A DNA stretch of 17,726 bases from CAYPEZ01 sp964409985 (GCA_964409985.1 CAYPEZ010000019.1:1-17726), one strand, 5' to 3'. Positions 5,120 through 11,997 are shown, numbered from the stretch's first letter. Made by a program: numbers and translations. The notes: a model not told the origin generated them from the sequence alone.

Positions 5120-5120
5120 C
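5092..5120. repeat. 29-nt recombination-like core, copy D
   Basis: Third identical copy of the core, at the right end of cassette 3. Its final GGAC is the first arm of the 50-nt hairpin at 5117-5166. Confidence 0.75.
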
Positions 5121-5166
5121 CAAAGACACAAAGACCTCCCCTGTGGGAGGTTTTGTGCTTTGGTCC
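5117..5166 (+). repeat. Long imperfect hairpin adjoining core D (attC-like shape, possible terminator)
   Basis: GGACCAAAG (5117-5125) pairs with CTTTGGTCC (5158-5166), CACAAA with TTTGTG, and ACCTCCC with GGGAGGT around a CTGT loop. That gives 22 pairs with two single-base bulges (5126 and 5133), both on the same side. TTTTGTG follows the inner stem, so it could also act as a terminator. One-sided bulges recall integron attC sites, but the GTT/AAC boxes of attC are absent. Confidence 0.6.
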
Positions 5167-5416
5167 GAACCGCAGCCATGTCTCATCATCAAGCGAAACC
5201 GAAAAGTGGGATTGCGAAAACTTTGTACGACGGCACAAATGTTATGCGTGACGACTAATCCGCCTAAATCAAAGAATAATCCTGATTTTTGGTCATCGGC
5301 ATCCCTGACAGAAAAAACGGTACTCCACCCACTCAAAACCCCATATTTCTAAGGTTCGTCAAACTTATCCACAGCCCCCTCTTGTGCACACTAAGGAACA
5401 GGAACATAATTACCCC
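5167..5416. other. Gene-free stretch right of the array
   Basis: No credible gene: the overlapping short frames in both directions have no ribosome sites or family resemblance. It contains TTATCCACA at 5365-5373, an exact match to the E. coli DnaA box, and TTGTGCACA at 5382-5390, which resembles one and overlaps the -35 of the promoter below. No origin-associated gene is nearby. Confidence 0.4.
5382..5410 (+). promoter_or_regulatory. Promoter TTGTGC-N17-CATAAT
   Basis: TTGTGC at 5382-5387 and CATAAT at 5405-5410 are separated by exactly 17 nt. Transcription would start near 5417 and run to the terminator at 5567-5601 with no reading frame between. Confidence 0.5.
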
Positions 5417-5601
5417 AGACCGATATTAGATAGCAGGTTCGACTTTTCAAAAAAGAACTTGCGATCATATCAATAGTTCTTTCAAAATAAAAAACAGAAA
5501 ACCTGCAACAAATCTCCATCAACCGTTTTCTCGATTGAAGCTTTAGCTTCAATCACAACTCCTCTTAAAAGGTCCGTCGAGCAAAGCTCCGGACCTTTTT
5601 T
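5417..5601 (+). ncRNA. Candidate structured small RNA (about 185 nt)
   Basis: The span runs from a plausible promoter to a strong terminator and holds no gene. It contains nested inverted repeats: GCAGGTT (5433-5439) with AACCTGC (5500-5506), and inside it AAAGAACT (5452-5459) with AGTTCTTT (5475-5482). A further 10-bp hairpin, GATTGAAGCT-TT-AGCTTCAATC, lies at 5533-5554, followed by the terminator. It does not match the landmarks of SRP RNA, tmRNA, RNase P or tRNA that I know. The coordinates are inferred from promoter and terminator. It could instead be only the 3' region of the minus-strand HolA message plus chance repeats. Confidence 0.4.
5567..5601. terminator. Bidirectional intrinsic terminator
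   Basis: AAAAGGTCCG (5567-5576) pairs with CGGACCTTTT (from 5590), enclosing a second small stem GAGC-AAA-GCTC. T runs lie on both strands, so it can end the plus-strand candidate RNA and the minus-strand holA-like message that stops at 5622. Confidence 0.85.
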
Positions 5602-5621
5602 CTTTTCAAAAAAATCCTCAA

Positions 5622-6326
5622 TTATTTAAGTATGAAAGATTCTAGTGCGATGCCCAAATCACCACCATTCCGTCTGGTCGATTCAAGAAGAGAGACAAGC
5701 TGGGAGAGGGTTTCCCTTACCTCATGCTCTTGCCATTTTGCCCCGTGTTTTCTTGCCTTTTCGAGGGGATATGGCTTCATTCCTAGCTCATCTGGGGTAT
5801 GCCCCAATCTTCCAATTTTGGCTAAAAATAACGTTTTTGTCGCCCAATAGAGCGCTCCATACACCTCCTCTGGAGCAACTCCGTCCTGAAAGAGCCGTGT
5901 GAGTAGTAGCCAAGAGGATTTTTTATCCCTTGAAAGATACTGATCGGTGAACCCAAATACCGAAGGAGTGTTTGTGGTTTCGCGAAGTGAATACTCCACG
6001 ATAGGAGACTTTTGTTTTTTTGCTTCGTCTTTGAGTTCTTTTGGAAACTTCTCATCAACGAGAAGAAAGGTGTTCTGAGACTGGACCATAGACTGGAGCT
6101 GAGAGACGAGGAAACTCCGCACATCTTCAGAAAAAAGAGAGAACCCATCGAGCACAATTGTATATGTTTCTCCAAAGAGAGATTCAGTGAAGTACGGGTC
6201 AAGCATCGGAACAGTCACCTCCCCCGCATGCCTGCGATAGGATCCGTCTTGTTGTGATGCTTGTGTCAGAGGGTGAGTGGCTTTTCTTATCTCGCCAAAA
6301 TCATTCCCAGAAAAGAGGTGGAGCAT
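5622..6326 (-). CDS. holA: DNA polymerase III delta subunit-like protein (HolA-like)
   Basis: A 234-residue protein starting MLHLFSGNDFGEIRKATHPL. The start resembles HolA proteins (a short strand, G-N/D-D, then R-K). Residues 55-75 (TYTIVLDGFSLFSEDVRSFL) and 95-105 (FLLVDEKFPKEL) fit the AAA+-like core. The C-terminal third (GALYWATKTLFLAKIGRL, then EHEVRETLSQLVSLLESTRR and GIALESFILK) fits the collar domain. HolA opens the sliding clamp as part of the clamp loader. At 234 residues it is shorter than the usual 320-350, a common trait in reduced genomes. No Shine-Dalgarno; TACGAT lies 6 nt before the ATG, suggesting a leaderless message. It ends at a bidirectional terminator. I am fairly sure of the family, less so of the role. 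Confidence 0.7.
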   Translation of the reverse strand: MLHLFSGNDFGEIRKATHPLTQASQQDGSYRRHAGEVTVPMLDPYFTESLFGETYTIVLDGFSLFSEDVRSFLVSQLQSMVQSQNTFLLVDEKFPKELKDEAKKQKSPIVEYSLRETTNTPSVFGFTDQYLSRDKKSSWLLLTRLFQDGVAPEEVYGALYWATKTLFLAKIGRLGHTPDELGMKPYPLEKARKHGAKWQEHEVRETLSQLVSLLESTRRNGGDLGIALESFILK

Positions 6327-6356
6327 GAGGGTATCGTACGGCCTTGTGAGGCAAAA

Positions 6357-6403
6357 GAAAAGCCCCCGTGAGATATCGCGCTTTTGCGCTATCTCACGGG
6401 GGC
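6357..6403 (-). terminator. Strong intrinsic terminator on the minus strand
   Basis: GCCCCCGTGAGATA and TATCTCACGGGGGC plus GCGC/GCGC enclose a 4-nt loop: 18 pairs with a 2-nt bulge. On the minus strand the stem is followed by TTTTCTTTT, so it ends the 149-aa gene at 6412. Confidence 0.9.
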
Positions 6404-6411
6404 GATGGTGG

Positions 6412-6861
6412 TTAGGCCACCTGCTGCTTGTTCTTCTCCATCACCTTGTTTTTTATGGGGACGATGAATTTGGTCAGGTAGTGAAAGGCGGTTTGGTCGA
6501 TGAGCTCCAGATGGTGCTCGTGATACTTGAGTCCCCTCTGGATGAATGTCCTGATACAGACTCGATACTGCTCGTGAAGGCCCCAGAAGTGGTTTTCCTT
6601 CATCCAGCGATTGATATCACTGTCCCCCACGGGCTTCGACTCGTCACCGAGCTTGTCGATCGCATCGATAAACTCGATGAGCGCAAGAACGTGGCCCTCA
6701 GGATGAGCCAATACGAAAGAAAACACCGCAGGCATGGATGCTTCCATGCGATCGAGCACGGTGATCGTGTTCCGCTTTGCCCGCTGAGGAAAAGGCATCT
6801 CCTCGACCATCGCGAGGACCACCTTCTTGACCGAGCGCTGCAGGCCGTTATCATTTTCCAT
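6412..6861 (-). CDS. 149-aa protein of unknown function
   Basis: Starts at ATG 6861, preceded by AAGGGG at 7-nt spacing, a good ribosome site and one of few in this window. It is soluble and mostly helical, with no cysteine-rich or nucleotide-binding motif. Charged and aromatic residues are frequent (WMKENHFWGLHEQYRVCIRT, FHYLTKFIVPIKNKVMEKNK). The start MENDNGLQRSVKKVVLAMVE looks like an amphipathic helix. No family is recognised. It has its own consensus promoter (6914-6941) and a strong terminator (6357-6403), so it is a monocistronic unit between the cyclophilin and holA-like genes. GC content is slightly higher than that of its neighbours. Confidence 0.8.
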   Translation of the reverse strand: MENDNGLQRSVKKVVLAMVEEMPFPQRAKRNTITVLDRMEASMPAVFSFVLAHPEGHVLALIEFIDAIDKLGDESKPVGDSDINRWMKENHFWGLHEQYRVCIRTFIQRGLKYHEHHLELIDQTAFHYLTKFIVPIKNKVMEKNKQQVA

Positions 6862-6913
6862 TCAAAACCCCTTTTATCTGAAGAACATGAGCACACTGTA
6901 TGCCCACCAGAGG

Positions 6914-6941
6914 AGCATACTCCGAGTTAGCACGATGTCAA
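6914..6941 (-). promoter_or_regulatory. Sigma-70-type promoter TTGACA-N16-TATGCT
   Basis: On the minus strand TTGACA (6936-6941) and TATGCT (6914-6919) are 16 nt apart. The start near 6907 gives a leader of about 45 nt to the ATG at 6861. It lies just after the cyclophilin stop codon. Confidence 0.75.
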
Positions 6942-6945
6942 GAGA

Positions 6946-7647
6946 CTATGGTTTTTCAATAATGTCAACTTTGGTCATCGTCACAGGTTCCACTGGGCGG
7001 TCTTGTGGACCAGTCTGTACCCCAGCGATAGCATCGACAGTTTCGAGGCCCGAGATCACATTACCGAAAATCGTGTAGTTCGGAGGGAGTGGATAGTCTT
7101 TATGCATGATAAAGAACTGGCTCCCGTTGGTGTTTGGCCCCGCATTCGCCATCGCCACAACACCTCGCTTGTATCCACGTGCATAGAGGTCGCTTGAGGC
7201 ATTGATCTCGTCTGCAAACTTGTATCCCGGGCCTCCTGTACCGTTACCACTCGGGTCTCCACCTTGGATCATAAAGCCAGAGATGACTCGGTGAAATGTG
7301 AGGCCGTTATAAAAACCCTTCTTGGTCAGCGTCAGAAAGTTCTCTACCGTTTTCGGGGCATCCTTTCCATAAAATCCAACGACGATCGCTCCTTTGTTGG
7401 TAGTAATTTTTGCATATGCTGTGTATGGGTCCATAGTGTTTTGTGGTTTTGATAAAGGGGTGGGCGTTGGAGTAGGTGCTTGTGGAGGATTTTGTGCCTC
7501 AGCAGTTTTGCTCGTAGTTTGCGTTTCCTGGTATGTATTCTGGGCAACCACATCTTCTTTGGTAAAACGGTTTTGTAATCCAAGAAGACCGAGTGCAAAT
7601 ATACCAATAATGGCAATCATCCAAAGAATGGGGGTTGTATTATTCAT
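6946..7647 (-). CDS. Membrane-anchored peptidyl-prolyl cis-trans isomerase, cyclophilin type
   Basis: A 233-residue protein from the ATG at 7647. Residues 7-25 form one membrane helix (ILWMIAIIGIFALGLLGL). Residues 30-75 are a Thr/Pro/Gln linker with a PTPTPTP run. From about residue 77 comes a full cyclophilin domain: NKGAIVVGFYGKDAPKTVEN, FHRVISGFMIQGGDP (catalytic R120 of FHR), GPGYKFADE, GVVAMANAGPNTNGSQFFIM and YTIFGNVISG. The Trp found near the active site of many cyclophilins is absent, as in many bacterial members. It would isomerise prolyl bonds in proteins at the outer face of the membrane. The frame opens further upstream (7686), but TATACT with a TTGAAG 17 nt upstream places the transcript start at the 7647 ATG, so I prefer that start. 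It is followed by the 149-aa gene and preceded by polA. Confidence 0.92.
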   Translation of the reverse strand: MNNTTPILWMIAIIGIFALGLLGLQNRFTKEDVVAQNTYQETQTTSKTAEAQNPPQAPTPTPTPLSKPQNTMDPYTAYAKITTNKGAIVVGFYGKDAPKTVENFLTLTKKGFYNGLTFHRVISGFMIQGGDPSGNGTGGPGYKFADEINASSDLYARGYKRGVVAMANAGPNTNGSQFFIMHKDYPLPPNYTIFGNVISGLETVDAIAGVQTGPQDRPVEPVTMTKVDIIEKP

Positions 7648-7654
7648 GGCAGAA

Positions 7655-7683
7655 AGTATACCCTGCGCAAAAACGATCTTCAA
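7655..7683 (-). promoter_or_regulatory. Promoter TTGAAG-N17-TATACT giving a leaderless cyclophilin mRNA
   Basis: On the minus strand TTGAAG (7678-7683) and TATACT (7655-7660) are 17 nt apart. The ATG begins 7 nt after the -10 box, where transcription itself should start, so no leader or Shine-Dalgarno is possible. Confidence 0.7.
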
Positions 7684-7699
7684 CAAATCTCCGAAAACC

Positions 7700-10075
7700 C
7701 TAGTGAGACTGTGCTGGATATTCCTTCATACTTCCCCACCGTTTACCAATTTTTGTTGTCACACTGAGTGGAATAGGTGAATTTGGATAAACCCCCTCGC
7801 ACGCATGTTTAATGCTGCGTACCACTTGCATAATCACATCTTTATTTTCATCAACCTCGTATATAAGTTCGTCATGTACCTGAAGAAGAAAAGTGGCACT
7901 CCCGTGGAGTTCTGTTTTGCTCAAAGCATCGTCAGCATGTTTCATGGCAATCTTCACTAGATCTGCTGCTGTTCCTTGTATTGGAGCATTCATCGCTGCC
8001 CTCTCAGCGGCAGCTCGGACAAAAGGTATTTTCGAACGAAGATCCCGAAGCGAACGGCGTCTTCCAAAGAGTGTTGTTGTATACCCAAGTCTCTTTGCAT
8101 CTGCTATGGTCTGTTCCAAAAATGCTGCTGCCCGAGGAAATGCACCAAGGTAATCATCATAAAACGCTTGTGCTTCTGCGCGAGTGCCACCAAGTGAACG
8201 CTGAAGAGCAGAAACACCCATGCCATAAATAATCCCGAAATTAATAACCTTCGCTCTTCTGCGCATGTCTTTTGTCACATCTTCTGCGCGAACTTTAAAA
8301 ACACGTGCTGCCACAGACGTATGAACATCTTGTTCGTGTTTAAAAATCTCAAGAAGTCCTTCATCACGAGAAAGGATTGCAAGCACACGCATCTCGATTT
8401 GAGAATAATCAAACGCAAGAAGTGTTTTTCCTTTTGGAACAGTAAACCCATCACGAATTCTCTCTCCAACTCCATCACGCACAGGAATATTTTGGAGCCC
8501 CGGATCACTTGTTGCCATGCGTCCAGTTGCGGCACCAAGTTGATGAAATGTCGTATGAACACGTCCTTCTTTATCTGCAAGAGTGGGAATGGCGTCTACG
8601 TAGGTAGATAGGAGTTTTTGATACTCTCGATACCTCAGCACCGCATCAATAATTGGATGAGAATCTCGGAGCTTTTCAAGTTCACTTTCACGAGTGGAAC
8701 GAGCTCCTCCTTCTGTTTTTTTGAGCCCCTTCGCTGTGAGCGCGAGTTTATCAAAAAGAATTATGCCAAGTTGTTTGGGAGAGTTAATATTAAATTCTTC
8801 GCCCGCATGGCGATAGACTTCCTTCATTGCTTTTGAAAGCTCATGATGATATTCCTTGGAAAGTTGCAAAAAGTGCTCTCGATCAATAAGAATGCCTTTG
8901 TTGCTCGCCGCACGAAGAATGGGAATGAGGGGCAACTCTATATCACGATAAACCTTCGTGAGTTTTGCGGCATCAATCTGCTTCTCCAGATGAGCGAGTT
9001 TTTCTTCTGGTGTATTCCCTTCAACCGCAGCAAAGTCTTCATGGCTTGGATTTGAGAGTTCGGTATCAAGAAGCCCAAGGGCAATTTTGGCTTTCTCCCA
9101 TAATTCAGGCGTTGTGGGAAATGCTATTGCTTCGTGTTTCGTGTGTTGTTTTTCTGAGGTCGTTGATTCATCGCTCGATGTTCCACCAAGGCGCTGGATA
9201 AGGCTACGAAATTCCAGTTCGGAAAAAAGTTTTTTTACCTGTTCAACATCATAGCGTTCACGGTGTGTTTTTGAGAGATCAACAGAAACAGGGGCATCGC
9301 ACCGAATGGTGGCGAGCATTTTGGAAAAGAGAGCATCTTCTTCGTGGTCACGGATAAGCTCAATAAGCCGTGGGGAGATGCCTGCTTTTGCGAACATTGC
9401 TTCCCCATCTTTTTTCTTTAGGACTTCATACATATGCTCTATTGAGCCAAACGCAAGAATAAGCGCAGTCGCAGTTTTCTCGCCAATTCCATGAATACCA
9501 ATAATGTTGTCTGAAGGGTCACCACGAAGCCCTTTGTAGTCCGGGACATGCTCTGGGCCAAATCCATAGCGCTCTTTTACCTTCTCTTCATCATAGATCA
9601 CTGTGTCTGTAATCCCTTTTTTGAGCGTAAACACTCGTACGCGTTTTTCATCGACAAGCTGGAGAGTGTCCATGTCACCAGTCACAATAAGCACATCGTG
9701 GGTTTTTTTTGCCTGAGATGAAAGTGTTCCGATCACATCATCCGCTTCGAATCCCTCTGCGTCTAGTGTTGGGATGCCGAATGCCGCAAAAACATCGCGT
9801 GCGCGAATAATCTGAGCAACGAGTGCTTCGTCGACATCTGGGCGCTTCCCTTTGTATGCAGAATACACCTTATCTCTAAATGTAGGTTTAGGGAGATCAA
9901 AACACGCTACCATATCTTCGGGATGAAAGGTGTTTATCGTCTTCAAAATGAGCGTTGAGAGACCATAAAGCGCTCCCGTTGGTTCACCATTTTTTGTGGT
10001 GAAATCCGGAATAGCATGAAATGCCCTGTGAAGTATTGCGTGGGCATCAAAGAGGACGAGGGTCGGTCGTTTCAT
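7700..10075 (-). CDS. polA: DNA polymerase I (5' nuclease plus polymerase, no visible proofreading domain)
   Basis: A 791-residue protein. Residues 1-290 are the 5'-3' nuclease: FDAHAILHRAFHA, EADDVIGTL, IVTGDMDTLQL and the helix-hairpin-helix GIHGIGEKTA. The polymerase follows: FNINSPKQLG, TGRMATSDPGLQNIPVR, motif A FDYSQIEMR (D556), O helix MRRRAKVINFGIIYG, and motif C QVHDELIYE (D735). Between the two parts only about 80 residues remain, without the DxE and YxxxD motifs of a 3'-5' exonuclease, so it should lack proofreading. The length (791 versus about 930 in E. coli) agrees. It fills gaps and removes primers in repair and replication. TGGTATGAT ends 6 nt before the ATG, an extended -10 suggesting a leaderless message. 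tsaE lies 36 bp upstream in the same direction. Confidence 0.97.
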   Translation of the reverse strand: MKRPTLVLFDAHAILHRAFHAIPDFTTKNGEPTGALYGLSTLILKTINTFHPEDMVACFDLPKPTFRDKVYSAYKGKRPDVDEALVAQIIRARDVFAAFGIPTLDAEGFEADDVIGTLSSQAKKTHDVLIVTGDMDTLQLVDEKRVRVFTLKKGITDTVIYDEEKVKERYGFGPEHVPDYKGLRGDPSDNIIGIHGIGEKTATALILAFGSIEHMYEVLKKKDGEAMFAKAGISPRLIELIRDHEEDALFSKMLATIRCDAPVSVDLSKTHRERYDVEQVKKLFSELEFRSLIQRLGGTSSDESTTSEKQHTKHEAIAFPTTPELWEKAKIALGLLDTELSNPSHEDFAAVEGNTPEEKLAHLEKQIDAAKLTKVYRDIELPLIPILRAASNKGILIDREHFLQLSKEYHHELSKAMKEVYRHAGEEFNINSPKQLGIILFDKLALTAKGLKKTEGGARSTRESELEKLRDSHPIIDAVLRYREYQKLLSTYVDAIPTLADKEGRVHTTFHQLGAATGRMATSDPGLQNIPVRDGVGERIRDGFTVPKGKTLLAFDYSQIEMRVLAILSRDEGLLEIFKHEQDVHTSVAARVFKVRAEDVTKDMRRRAKVINFGIIYGMGVSALQRSLGGTRAEAQAFYDDYLGAFPRAAAFLEQTIADAKRLGYTTTLFGRRRSLRDLRSKIPFVRAAAERAAMNAPIQGTAADLVKIAMKHADDALSKTELHGSATFLLQVHDELIYEVDENKDVIMQVVRSIKHACEGVYPNSPIPLSVTTKIGKRWGSMKEYPAQSH

Positions 10076-10081
10076 GGGTCC

Positions 10082-10090
10082 ATCATACCA
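10082..10090 (-). promoter_or_regulatory. Extended -10 (TGGTATGAT) before polA
   Basis: TG, one base, TATGAT on the minus strand, ending 6 nt before the polA ATG. No convincing -35. It implies a leaderless polA transcript in addition to any read-through from tsaE. Confidence 0.5.
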
Positions 10091-10111
10091 CCCCAGAAAG
10101 TGGCGAATAGA

Positions 10112-10561
10112 TCACCGCACGATAGTCTCCACAATGCGACCCCCATCTTCGCTAAGCATAAATCGCAAATGCATGTTTTCAGTTGGATATAAAGGAGAGA
10201 CGCACTCTGGCCATTCTAAAAGAATGACTGTATCAGTCCGAGCGGTTTCTCTTTCCCAATCTAGGGCACGAAGGGCGTCTGGCCCCTCTAGTCGATACGC
10301 ATCAACATGAAGAATGCGTGCAGGCCAAGTTCTTTGTGTCTGGTATGTACGAGCAAGAACAAATGTTGGACTTTGGACCACACCACCGACACCGAGGTGC
10401 TGCGCAAGAAACTGCACAAACGTTGTCTTTCCTGCACCAAGCTCACCAGAAAGGGTGATGATGTATGCTGCTGATGGCTTGTTGATATGCTTCAGTCGAT
10501 CTCCTATCGTTTGTGCAAAACGATTCATCTCATCTAGGGTTAGTACGTGGGTACGCTCCAT
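10112..10561 (-). CDS. tsaE: tRNA threonylcarbamoyladenosine biosynthesis ATPase TsaE
   Basis: About 149 residues from the ATG at 10561 (MERTHVLTLDEMNRFAQTIG). An upstream ATG at 10591 would add ten residues unlike the family. Walker A is LSGELGAGKTTFVQFLAQHL, followed by VQSPTFVLARTYQT, the family's ILHVDAYRLEGPDAL segment and VILLEWPECV (the LIEW-type motif). TsaE works with TsaB, TsaD and TsaC to make t6A at position 37 of ANN-decoding tRNAs, including the tRNA-Lys of this window. Length is normal for the family. It is co-directional with polA (36-bp gap) and downstream of the surface protein gene. Confidence 0.95.
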   Translation of the reverse strand: MERTHVLTLDEMNRFAQTIGDRLKHINKPSAAYIITLSGELGAGKTTFVQFLAQHLGVGGVVQSPTFVLARTYQTQRTWPARILHVDAYRLEGPDALRALDWERETARTDTVILLEWPECVSPLYPTENMHLRFMLSEDGGRIVETIVR

Positions 10562-10620
10562 AACAACAGCATTGTGACACAAAAGTCGCATCCTGACATC
10601 ACAAAGAGACGAAAGGAATA

Positions 10621-11847
10621 TTATGCGTGGGCAGGAGTTCCGTGGGATTCCTCAAGAATACGTTTTTTGCGTTCTTGATATACAGCCACAACGCGGCGAA
10701 CAACCACAATAATACTGGTCACAACAACCAAGAAGATAATCCACTCAAAGAATGAGTTTGGAAGAATGCCCCCATCTGTATCAGTGGTTTGGCTCGTCTG
10801 TGCGACGCTGGCAGTATGTACAGAGGATGATTGATTGATAGAAACAATTGGTGATGCTTGGCCCATATCAGTACTTAGTGCAGCAAGCATATTTCCTTGA
10901 GCGTTTGTGTACGAGAGTCCAGCAACAGCAGTTGGCAGCGCTTTAGTCACACCACTTCCTGCAATGGACATAATGGTGACTGAGCGCTTTGTCTTTGCCT
11001 CAAGAGGATCGGTGGGAATTGTTATTTTTTGACCACCAGAGACTTTTTCAAGCACTGAGGCCCCACCCGAATTATCTGCCAAGTACACCACGCTATCTGG
11101 AAGCACAATTGAGAGTGTTCCTTTTCCAACTGTGTATGCAGAACTGTTGGTGTAGGTCACAATGTATTCAACAACATCTCTTGCTGCTGGCTTTGAGGGG
11201 TTCATAGCAACTGAAACACTCATTGGTCGACTATCGACAGCGGAATTGAAGAGGCGCTGAAAAAATCCTCCTGGGTTTTCTTGGATTGCACTGCCCCCAC
11301 TGACACTTGAATTAGAATTGTTTTGGTTTCCCCCTCCAAGTGAGTTTACGGCGGCGCCTGTTTGGTTTGCATTCGTGTTTGCCTGAGGAACAGTCGTATT
11401 GTTCGATGAAGATGGTGTAGGCTGAGTCGTATTGTTTCCTGAGGCTGAAGGAGAGGTTTGACCCAACTCACCTGGTCCAGAAATAAACGTTCTAGTTGTG
11501 CCGTACACAATCCCACCAGGACCCTCAAGCACAGCTCTATAGTAGTAGAGTACTCCGGGGGTTAAAGAGAAACCGCGAATATATGGGAGGTTCGTGAGCG
11601 CTTGGGTTGGAACAGACCGCGAGGAGGTAAAGTGACCAAACGATGGTGTTGTTCCATATTCAAACGAAAGGCGGACACCCTCTTGGCTTGCTTGAGCGGT
11701 GGCAAAAAAATTCACAGTGACCTCATCAACCATTTGTGCACTCAGCGTCTCAACAGTCCCAACCGATCCCGTCGCAGCAAAAAGCGTCCCAGGAAGGGCA
11801 ACCGTGACCAGAACAACAAACATAACCATGGTTCGCATCAATTGCAT
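10621..11847 (-). CDS. Secreted, C-terminally anchored cell-surface protein
   Basis: A 408-residue protein. The N-terminus (MQLMRTMVMFVVLVTVALPG TLFAATG) is a signal peptide with likely cleavage after LFA. Residues 27-127 resemble a fibronectin type III-like fold: SFEYGTTPSFG, then TPGVLYYYRAVLEGPGG and YGTTRTFISG. Residues 128-195 are an Asn/Ser/Thr/Gln-rich, low-complexity linker. Residues 208-320 resemble a DUF11-type surface domain (MSVSVAMNPSKPAARDVVEY, IVTYTNSSAYTV, LSIVLPDSVVYL). Near residues 363-385 lies a membrane helix (FFEWIIFLVVVTSIIVVV), then a basic tail RRVVAVYQERKKR. It should sit on the outer membrane face with the tail inside. It is divergent from pilB and driven by a perfect consensus promoter, suggesting high expression. 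Start 11838 is an alternative to 11847. Domain names are by resemblance only. Confidence 0.85.
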   Translation of the reverse strand: MQLMRTMVMFVVLVTVALPGTLFAATGSVGTVETLSAQMVDEVTVNFFATAQASQEGVRLSFEYGTTPSFGHFTSSRSVPTQALTNLPYIRGFSLTPGVLYYYRAVLEGPGGIVYGTTRTFISGPGELGQTSPSASGNNTTQPTPSSSNNTTVPQANTNANQTGAAVNSLGGGNQNNSNSSVSGGSAIQENPGGFFQRLFNSAVDSRPMSVSVAMNPSKPAARDVVEYIVTYTNSSAYTVGKGTLSIVLPDSVVYLADNSGGASVLEKVSGGQKITIPTDPLEAKTKRSVTIMSIAGSGVTKALPTAVAGLSYTNAQGNMLAALSTDMGQASPIVSINQSSSVHTASVAQTSQTTDTDGGILPNSFFEWIIFLVVVTSIIVVVRRVVAVYQERKKRILEESHGTPAHA

Positions 11848-11886
11848 AAAAGTGCGTTATTTATGGGGTCAATAATAAACATACAC

Positions 11887-11914
11887 ATTATACATAAACA
11901 ATTACTTTTGTCAA
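11887..11914 (-). promoter_or_regulatory. Perfect consensus promoter TTGACA-N16-TATAAT
   Basis: On the minus strand TTGACA (11909-11914) and TATAAT (11887-11892) are 16 nt apart, both exact. Transcription would start near 11880 and give a leader of about 33 nt for the surface protein. Confidence 0.9.
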
Positions 11915-11958
11915 TAGCCTCAAAAACCATAAATATGGCTTTATAGAGCCGTGTTTCC

Positions 11959-11992
11959 TTGTGTTTCTTCCCTATGAGGGTAAAATGGAGAG
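11959..11992 (+). promoter_or_regulatory. Likely pilB promoter (TTGTGT-N16-TAAAAT) and ribosome site
   Basis: TTGTGT at 11959-11964 and TAAAAT at 11981-11986 are 16 nt apart. GGAGAG at 11987-11992, five bases before the ATG at 11998, is a good Shine-Dalgarno and decides that start over the upstream TTG (11959) and ATG (11974). The promoter and ribosome site nearly overlap, so the true promoter may lie further upstream. Confidence 0.45.
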
Positions 11993-11997
11993 TATCT

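Noticed and set aside
1813..5120. The cores as 3' ends of degenerate tRNA genes, because of GGTTCGAA and the GGACCA ending.
   Set aside because: Bases flanking the TTCGAAC loop do not pair as a T arm, and no acceptor, D or anticodon arms are found upstream. The minus strand has a better coding explanation.
946..5166. A classical integron cassette array.
   Set aside because: No integron integrase, no attI, and the junctions lack GTTRRRY/RYYYAAC boxes. GTTAAAC at 961-967 occurs in only one repeat copy.
4757..5179. A 140-codon minus-strand protein extending from core D.
   Set aside because: Only the first part after the core matches the other tails. The rest is antisense to the small plus-strand gene, and the part before the core lies in the hairpin.
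5365..5601. A chromosomal replication origin.
   Set aside because: Only one exact DnaA box plus one near match, no clustered boxes, and no dnaA, dnaN, rpmH or parAB nearby.
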